43,701 nt of DNA from Anaerolineales bacterium (GTDB taxonomy: Bacteria > Chloroflexota > Anaerolineae > Anaerolineales > UBA11579): assembly GCA_020059485.1 (NCBI GenBank), contig JAGVCA010000030.1, positions 1 to 43,701 of the forward strand, given 5' to 3'. The notes under the pieces are model-generated. The model did no database searches. It was given only the letters and a program-made list of their open reading frames with translations, and was not told where the DNA came from. The first letter of the stretch is position 1, and each line of letters begins with the position of its first letter. The position numbers were made by a program, and so were the translations under genes. Shown in pieces: positions 39,289-43,701 of the stretch.

Positions 39289-40484
39289 TGACAGAGACCG
39301 AAAACAGATTCACCACCCGCACCTGGATGTTCCTGATCCTGCCGGTCGTGCTTCTTCTCGCGCTGGTCGTGCTGTTCCTGAATACCAACCCGATCCGGAT
39401 TGCCGGGGGAGACTTGCCACCGGTTGAAGAGATCAACATCCAGCGGATTACCCTGCCTGACCACGGACGGATCGTGCTGCAGGTGGTCAATGGCGGGCCA
39501 GACCCGGTAACGATCGCGCAGGTGCTGGTCGATGACGCTTATTGGCAGTTCAAGGTTGAACCGGAGAACACGCTTGACCCGCTGCAGTCCGGCCAGGTGG
39601 TCATCTACTACCCGTGGGTGGAAGGCGAAGCCCACGAGATCGTGCTGATCAGCAATACAGGGGCGACTTTCGACGCCGCGGTGGAACTGGCCGTGCAGAC
39701 GCCTTCCCGCGGTCTGGACCAGTTGCTTAGTTATGCCCTGGTCGGCGTGTATGTCGGGATCATCCCTGTTGGCCTGGGGATGCTGTGGTTCCCGGCTATG
39801 CGCCAGTTCAGCCGCCGGCTGATGAACTTCGTCCTAGCGCTGACCATCGGGCTGATGCTGTTCCTGGTGGTGGACACTTTTCTGGAGATGGTCGAGGTGG
39901 CCGAAAGGTTACCGGGTGTATTCCAGGGGACGGCGCTTGGCATTTTCGCCGCTTTGCTGACTTGGCTGGCGATCACTGCGGTGGGTAACCGCGATAAGTA
40001 CGCCGACCGGGCGACGCCAAGCGGACGGGCCTTCATCGCTTTCGTGATCGCGCTGGGGATCGGGTTCCACAACCTGGGTGAAGGGCTGGCGGTTGGGGCC
40101 GCCTTCGCACTGGGTGAAGCCGCGCTGGGTTCCTTCCTGGTGGTTGGGTTCATCCTACACAACCTGACCGAGGGGATCGGGATCGTCGCCCCTGTCTTGC
40201 GGGACCAGCCGAAGTACGGCTGGTTCGCGCTGATGCTGTTGTTAGCGGGCGGTCCGGCCATTATCGGCACCCTGATCGGCGGGTTTGCCTATTCACCGGT
40301 GCTGACCGTCATTTTTCTGGGAGTCGGCGTCGGGGCGATCTGGCAGGTGATCATTGAGGTCGGGCGGTTAGTGATGGATTCTGCCAAACGCCGCGAGGAA
40401 AACCCGGTCACCTGGCTGAATGTGCTCGGTCTGCTGCTGGGGATCGTGGTGATGTACCTGACCGCCTTCCTGGTGAATGTGTAA
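39288..40484 (+). CDS. ZIP-family metal transporter with N-terminal extracytoplasmic domain
   Basis: A 398-residue membrane protein. One N-terminal membrane segment (about 14-32) and a beta-rich domain of about 110 residues precede eight or so membrane helices of the ZIP type. Metal-binding motifs are FHNLGEGLAVGAA and LHNLTEGIGIVAP in helices 4 and 5, as in zinc/iron/manganese ZIP carriers. It overlaps the multicopper oxidase stop (TGATG). The extra N-terminal domain is unusual for the family and may receive metal from, or dock with, the oxidase. Transported metal unknown. Confidence 0.85.
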   Translation: MTETENRFTTRTWMFLILPVVLLLALVVLFLNTNPIRIAGGDLPPVEEINIQRITLPDHGRIVLQVVNGGPDPVTIAQVLVDDAYWQFKVEPENTLDPLQSGQVVIYYPWVEGEAHEIVLISNTGATFDAAVELAVQTPSRGLDQLLSYALVGVYVGIIPVGLGMLWFPAMRQFSRRLMNFVLALTIGLMLFLVVDTFLEMVEVAERLPGVFQGTALGIFAALLTWLAITAVGNRDKYADRATPSGRAFIAFVIALGIGFHNLGEGLAVGAAFALGEAALGSFLVVGFILHNLTEGIGIVAPVLRDQPKYGWFALMLLLAGGPAIIGTLIGGFAYSPVLTVIFLGVGVGAIWQVIIEVGRLVMDSAKRREENPVTWLNVLGLLLGIVVMYLTAFLVNV

Positions 40485-40508
40485 AATAAAAATCGGAAGT
40501 AGAAGGAG

Positions 40509-40531
40509 AAGACGCCTCTCGCAGGCGTCTT
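40509..40531 (+). terminator. Intrinsic terminator of the oxidase/ZIP operon
   Basis: AAGACGCCT-CTCGC-AGGCGTCTT, 9-bp perfect stem followed by a T-run. Confidence 0.87.
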
Positions 40532-40595
40532 TTTTTATCGAGGAGGGATGCGCCAATCACCCCCAGGCCGGAACTTCTCATCAGGAAATGAAAAA

Positions 40596-40624
40596 CCGAA
40601 AAGCCGCAATTAGCGGCTTTTCGG
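40596..40624 (-). terminator. Intrinsic terminator of the tRNA-Ser pair
   Basis: A perfect 12-bp stem (CCGAAAAGCCGC / GCGGCTTTTCGG) followed on the minus strand by TTTTT; it starts two bases after the tRNA CCA end. Confidence 0.8.
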
Positions 40625-40625
40625 A

Positions 40626-40718
40626 TGGCGGGGAGGGAGGGATTCGAACCCTCGACCGGATACTCTCCGGAACCCACTTAGCAGGCGGGCGCACTAGACC
40701 AGGCTATGCGACCTCCCC
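40626..40718 (-). tRNA. tRNA-Ser, anticodon GCU
   Basis: Minus strand: acceptor GGGGAGG/CCTCCCC, anticodon arm CCCGC-CTGCTAA-GTGGG (anticodon GCT), long serine-type variable arm (TTCCGGAGAGTATCCGG region), T loop TTCGAAT, and G73 with encoded CCA. Confidence 0.93.
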
Positions 40719-40753
40719 ATTTTAGATTTGTTTTCCGGTCGCCCGGAACTCTG

Positions 40754-40840
40754 CGGAGGGAGTGGGATTCGAACCCACGGTGAGCTTCCACCCACATCTG
40801 TTTTCAAGACAGACGCCTTCGTCCACTCGGCCATCCCTCC
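40754..40840 (-). tRNA. tRNA-Ser, anticodon UGA
   Basis: Minus strand: acceptor GGAGGGA/TCCCTCC, anticodon arm TCTGT-CTTGAAA-ACAGA (anticodon TGA), long variable arm, T loop TTCGAAT, discriminator G. CCA is not encoded, unlike its neighbour. Confidence 0.93.
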
Positions 40841-40880
40841 GGTACTCGTGTGGTGCTGAAGGCCCCTCCGAGCGAGGGAT

Positions 40881-40908
40881 ATTTTACCATAACGAAGTGA
40901 TTGGTGAA
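40881..40908 (-). promoter_or_regulatory. Putative promoter of the tRNA-Ser pair
   Basis: On the minus strand TTCACC (40908-40903), 16-bp spacer, TAAAAT (40886-40881), about 40 bases before the first tRNA. Confidence 0.4.
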
Positions 40909-40923
40909 TAGGCAACCGGGACG

Positions 40924-40961
40924 AGTCACCTTGTCGCCAGGTGCCCATGTGACAAGGTGAC
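40924..40961. repeat. 13-bp inverted repeat upstream of kbl
   Basis: GTCACCTTGTCGC (40924-40936) and GTGACAAGGTGAC (40949-40961) pair with one G-U, around a 12-base loop. No T-run follows, so it is not a terminator. It resembles REP/MITE-like palindromes or an operator; a weak -10 (TATACT, 40989-40994) for kbl follows. Confidence 0.6.
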
Positions 40962-41031
40962 CAGGCACCCGCTCACCAAAATACAAGTTATACTAAGGGT
41001 ACATCCAAACACGATCAAGGAGTATCCCCCT

Positions 41032-42213
41032 ATGTCCAACAAACTTGCCTGGGTTGATGAAGAACTGCAAGCCCTTAAAGATGCCGGGCTGTACAACCGC
41101 ATCCGCACGCTCGGGTCCCCGCAGGGGGCCTGGCTGGTGGTGGATGGCAAGAAGGTGCTCAATTTTTGTTCCAATAACTACCTTGGGTTGGCCAACCATC
41201 CCCGCATCGCGGCGGCGGCCAAAGCCGCCATCGACCAGATGGGCGTCGGGCCGGGGGCGGTGCGCAGCATTGCCGGGACGATGGACCTGCATGTCCAGCT
41301 GGATGAGCGGCTGGCGCGCTTCAAAGGCGTGGATGCGGCCATCACCTTTCAGTCCGGCTTCACTGCCAATCTGGGCACGATCCCGGCGCTGGTCGGGAAG
41401 GAAGACGCCATCTTCTCGGACGAACTCAACCACGCCAGCATCATCGACGGCAGCCGGCTTTCCGGGGCCACGATCATCCGCTACAACCATGCTGACCCGG
41501 CCCACCTGGAAGCACAGCTCAAGGAACACCGTCAGCAATACCGCCGGGCGATGGTGATCACCGATGGCGTCTTCAGCATGGATGGGGATATTGCCCCGCT
41601 GGACAAGATCTACGAGGTGACGCAGAAGTACGATGTCGTGCTGATGGTGGACGACGCCCATGGCGAAGGCGTCATGGGCAAGGGCGGGCGCGGCATCGTG
41701 GACCATTTTGGGCTGAACGGCAAGGTCGATATCGAGATCGGTACCCTGTCGAAGGCCTTTGGCGTGGTCGGCGGAGTGGCGGCCGGGGATGCCAAGGTGG
41801 TCGAATGGCTGCACCAGCGCGGCCGGCCGTTCCTGTTCTCCTCGGCGATGACCGTGCCGGATGTAGCCGCTTGCCTGGCCGCGGTGGACCTGCTGGAGGA
41901 ATCGACCGAACTGGTCGACCGGCTGTGGTCGAATGCCAATCTGTTCAAGAAAGAACTGCTCGCCATGGGCTTTGACACCGGTAAGTCGGTCACCCCGATC
42001 ACCCCTGTCATTCTGGGCGAAGCGCCGCTGGCACAGGAATTCAGCCGGGCGTTGTACGAGGAGGGTGTGTTCGGGATGGCGCTCGGGTTCCCGACCGTGC
42101 CACGCGGCACTGCCCGCATCCGGGTGATGATCTCGGCGGCGCACTCCGAGAGCGATCTGGAGCAGGGTCTGGCAGCATTTGAGACGGTCGGCAAAAAATT
42201 GGGCGTGATCTGA
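41032..42213 (+). CDS. kbl: Glycine C-acetyltransferase (2-amino-3-ketobutyrate CoA ligase)
   Basis: A 393-residue alpha-oxoamine synthase family PLP enzyme. [13 protein letters not shown], the [11 protein letters not shown] segment, [11 protein letters not shown] and [12 protein letters not shown] with PLP Lys241 are visible. Kbl cleaves 2-amino-3-oxobutyrate with CoA to glycine and acetyl-CoA in threonine breakdown. AONS (BioF) shares the fold, but residue patterns such as [22 protein letters not shown] fit Kbl. AAGGAG (41017-41022) precedes the ATG. No threonine dehydrogenase gene is adjacent. Confidence 0.92.
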   Translation: MSNKLAWVDEELQALKDAGLYNRIRTLGSPQGAWLVVDGKKVLNFCSNNYLGLANHPRIAAAAKAAIDQMGVGPGAVRSIAGTMDLHVQLDERLARFKGVDAAITFQSGFTANLGTIPALVGKEDAIFSDELNHASIIDGSRLSGATIIRYNHADPAHLEAQLKEHRQQYRRAMVITDGVFSMDGDIAPLDKIYEVTQKYDVVLMVDDAHGEGVMGKGGRGIVDHFGLNGKVDIEIGTLSKAFGVVGGVAAGDAKVVEWLHQRGRPFLFSSAMTVPDVAACLAAVDLLEESTELVDRLWSNANLFKKELLAMGFDTGKSVTPITPVILGEAPLAQEFSRALYEEGVFGMALGFPTVPRGTARIRVMISAAHSESDLEQGLAAFETVGKKLGVI

Positions 42214-42374
42214 CCCATTTCAGGCGCTCGGGATCAATCTGGCAATCTGTACCAGATTGGTCGAATTTGAGGACATCCGTCCGGCAAACACGGGACATCT
42301 GTCACCTGAAATCTGGCACGCAGCCGGTACAATAATTACAGGTTATTGATTAGCCTGAAGATTGGAGGACCGGG

Positions 42375-42605
42375 ATGTCAATTCGGGACCAGATCAAGGA
42401 ATCGACGATGCAGCATTACTGTTCACATGCCAACTGCAAAGTTGAACTCAAAACAACTTACGTTTATCCTGCCGACATCATGCCCGAGACGGCCCCGCGC
42501 ATCAACCAGCGCACCTGCTCACACTACTTCACCTGTACACTGCAAGACAAATCTGCCTGCAGTTTTGCGCTGACCCAGATCAACACCGGTCAAAGGCACG
42601 TTTAA
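42375..42605 (+). CDS. Small Cys-rich protein of unknown function (76 residues)
   Basis: No family recognised. Cysteines occur as YCSHANC near residue 15-21 and CSHYFTCTLQDKSAC near 48-62, with His in both groups, so a small zinc-binding fold is possible. A GGAGG ribosome-binding site and a -10-like TACAAT (42328-42333) precede the ATG. It is monocistronic, between kbl and coaE. Confidence 0.6.
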   Translation: MSIRDQIKESTMQHYCSHANCKVELKTTYVYPADIMPETAPRINQRTCSHYFTCTLQDKSACSFALTQINTGQRHV

Positions 42606-42652
42606 ACCGGCCTAACACTGCACAAACTACTCTCCTCCTTCTGAGTTGGTTG

Positions 42653-42680
42653 GTCAGCCCCATGCGATCATGGGGCTGAC
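42653..42680 (+). terminator. Hairpin downstream of the Cys-rich gene
   Basis: A perfect 12-bp stem (GTCAGCCCCATG / CATGGGGCTGAC) with loop CGAT, followed only by GCCTTTAAAC. The weak T-run makes it a possible terminator rather than a certain one. Confidence 0.55.
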
Positions 42681-42732
42681 GCCTTTAAACGGAGGTTTTC
42701 AGCGCTGTGAACCGGTTCGGCCTCAAAAAACT

Positions 42733-42761
42733 TTGACAGTTTCTCTCGGCAAGGCTAAAAT
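42733..42761 (+). promoter_or_regulatory. coaE promoter
   Basis: TTGACA (42733-42738), 17-bp spacer, TAAAAT (42756-42761). Confidence 0.75.
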
Positions 42762-42823
42762 GAGGTTGGGAGTCGTGAACGAAGCTTTCACGTGCTTCTG
42801 TGTTGGTACTTAACGAGGAAAGC

Positions 42824-43701
42824 ATGCACGCAACGAAAAAGAAGACCATCATAGGTTTGACGGGTAACATCGCAACCGGAAAAACGGTGGTCCGCAAGAT
42901 GCTTGGGCACCTGGGCGCTTACACCATCGATGCGGATGCCCTGACACACCGCATCCTGGCGAAGGACGGGCCAGGTCACAAGCCGGTGGTCGATCTGTTT
43001 GGAAAGTTCATTCTTGGCCCGGATGGCGCAATCGACCGGAGCAAGCTAGGCAATGTGGTATTTGCCGACCCCGACGCTTTGGTCAGCCTGGAAGCAATCG
43101 TCCATCCGTATGTGCGCAAGGCGGTTGATTTTCTGATCGCGAATGCGGAACAGGATGTGGTGGTCGTGGAAGCGATCAAGCTGCTGGAATCGCCGCTGCG
43201 CGAAAAAGTGGATTCGATCTGGGTGACGGTCTCCTCTGAGGATCACCAGTTGAACCGGATGGCAATCAAGCGGGGGATGTCTACCTCTGAAGCCCGTCAA
43301 CGGATGAACCGGCAGTCGGCCCAGCAGGAAAAGACAGATGCCGCCGATGTGATCATCGAGAATAACGGCAGTTTTGACGATACCTGGCAGCAGGTCCAGG
43401 CCGCCTGGGCCCGGCTGTTCCCGGAAACGACTGAACCGGCTCCGGTCCCGAAAGTGGAAACGACACTGCAGGAGCGGGAAGCCATGGCCGCGGCTACCCT
43501 GGCGGATATGGTGGCTGAACGGGCCAAGCCGCGCCAGGCAGCTGAGATCGGCGCTTTGATCACGCGGCTATCGCGCGGCGAACGGCGGCTGGACCGGATG
43601 GATGTGATGGCGGCTTTTGGTGAGAAGGCTTTCATGCTGCTGTTTGTGCGCGGTCAACTCGCCGGGGTAGTTGGCTGGCAGGTTGAGAACCTGGTGGCGC
43701 G
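42824..43701 (+). CDS. coaE: Dephospho-CoA kinase with C-terminal extension, cut by the window edge
   Basis: The frame runs open through the right edge (292 codons seen). Residues about 1-205 form a CoaE P-loop kinase: GLTGNIATGKT (Walker A), TIDADALTHRIL, LEAIVHPYVRK, VVEAIKLLES and RMNRQSAQQEKTDAADVIIEN, catalysing the last step of CoA synthesis. CoaE normally ends near residue 205. Here a Pro-rich linker and a second segment follow (AEIGALITRLSRGERRLDRMDVM, then FMLLFVRGQLAGVVGWQVENL), with a strand pattern reminiscent of GNAT acetyltransferases. A fused second domain is therefore likely, its identity undecided because the gene is incomplete. Confidence 0.87.
   Translation, partial: MHATKKKTIIGLTGNIATGKTVVRKMLGHLGAYTIDADALTHRILAKDGPGHKPVVDLFGKFILGPDGAIDRSKLGNVVFADPDALVSLEAIVHPYVRKAVDFLIANAEQDVVVVEAIKLLESPLREKVDSIWVTVSSEDHQLNRMAIKRGMSTSEARQRMNRQSAQQEKTDAADVIIENNGSFDDTWQQVQAAWARLFPETTEPAPVPKVETTLQEREAMAAATLADMVAERAKPRQAAEIGALITRLSRGERRLDRMDVMAAFGEKAFMLLFVRGQLAGVVGWQVENLVA

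Noticed and set aside
40754-40840. tRNA-Sec (selC)
   Set aside because: The anticodon is UGA, reading serine UCA-type codons. A Sec tRNA would have anticodon UCA and an extended acceptor/D arm. This is ordinary tRNA-Ser.
1-43701. Genome-wide reassignment of TGA to an amino acid
   Set aside because: Many full-length genes here end in TGA (for example cysM, accC, murI, the multicopper oxidase), so TGA is a normal stop and any recoding must be local.
1-43701. CRISPR arrays, prophage, rRNA operon, replication origin
   Set aside because: I looked for regularly spaced repeats, phage structural genes, rRNA segments and DnaA-box clusters and saw none.

Overview
The window is G+C-rich bacterial chromosome. 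Gene content points to Chloroflexota, probably class Anaerolineae. It has a bacterial SRP RNA, ribosomal protein L19 and tRNAs. Envelope genes look monoderm: two LytR-CpsA-Psr proteins and a DUF348/G5/3D wall protein, with no outer-membrane genes. It also carries a CysO-type cysteine pathway with DUF4395, and many Thr/Pro-rich low-complexity linkers. The taxonomic call is an inference from content, not from a marker-gene comparison.

Layout. 1-1.4 kb: tail of a TnpB gene, then ilvE. 1.4-7.4 kb: an extracytoplasmic thiol/methionine redox locus. One arm (minus strand) is a TlpA-like lipoprotein followed by msrP and msrQ. The other arm (plus strand) is a second TlpA-like lipoprotein and ccdA. A histidine kinase/response regulator pair lies between them. 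The first lipoprotein has an in-frame TGA exactly where the first redox cysteine belongs (WTFG-U-INC), followed by a bacterial SECIS-like hairpin, so it is a strong selenoprotein candidate. Both arms have 11-bp-phased direct repeats ending exactly 10 bp before a -10 hexamer, the layout of promoters activated by OmpR/PhoB-type regulators. 7.4-11.6 kb: a CysO-dependent cysteine biosynthesis operon (cysM-like, JAMM protease, CysO, DUF4395, membrane thioredoxin, MoeZ-like). It is preceded by a strong promoter, an almost leaderless 23-residue leader peptide containing Cys-Cys-Ser-Cys, and a structured RNA with a terminator: a probable cysteine attenuator.

11.7-22.7 kb: an aminoglycoside phosphotransferase-like kinase, small membrane proteins, a DUF123 protein, a TPR/LCP/SurE group, a zinc-type dehydrogenase, a DinB/ClbS-like protein, and a three-subunit acyl-CoA carboxylase operon. 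22.9-28 kb (minus): murI with a glutamine-amidotransferase hydrolase, rplS, a LmbE-like deacetylase, and hutI with a 60-residue membrane protein and an HD hydrolase. 28-31 kb (plus): a roadblock/V4R/response-regulator signalling trio and a dolichol-phosphate-mannose-synthase-like glycosyltransferase. 30.8-37 kb (minus): rsmA, LCP, DUF348/G5/3D protein, SRP RNA, di-haem cytochrome c, inositol-monophosphatase-like protein, response regulator, tRNA-Arg. 37.4-40.5 kb: a secreted PA-IL-like lectin and a multicopper oxidase/ZIP transporter pair. 40.6-43.7 kb: two tRNA-Ser genes, kbl, a small Cys-rich protein, and a coaE gene running off the end.

The two strongest novel points are the candidate selenocysteine TlpA-like protein in a two-component-controlled methionine-sulfoxide repair locus, and the polycysteine leader peptide ahead of the CysO pathway.
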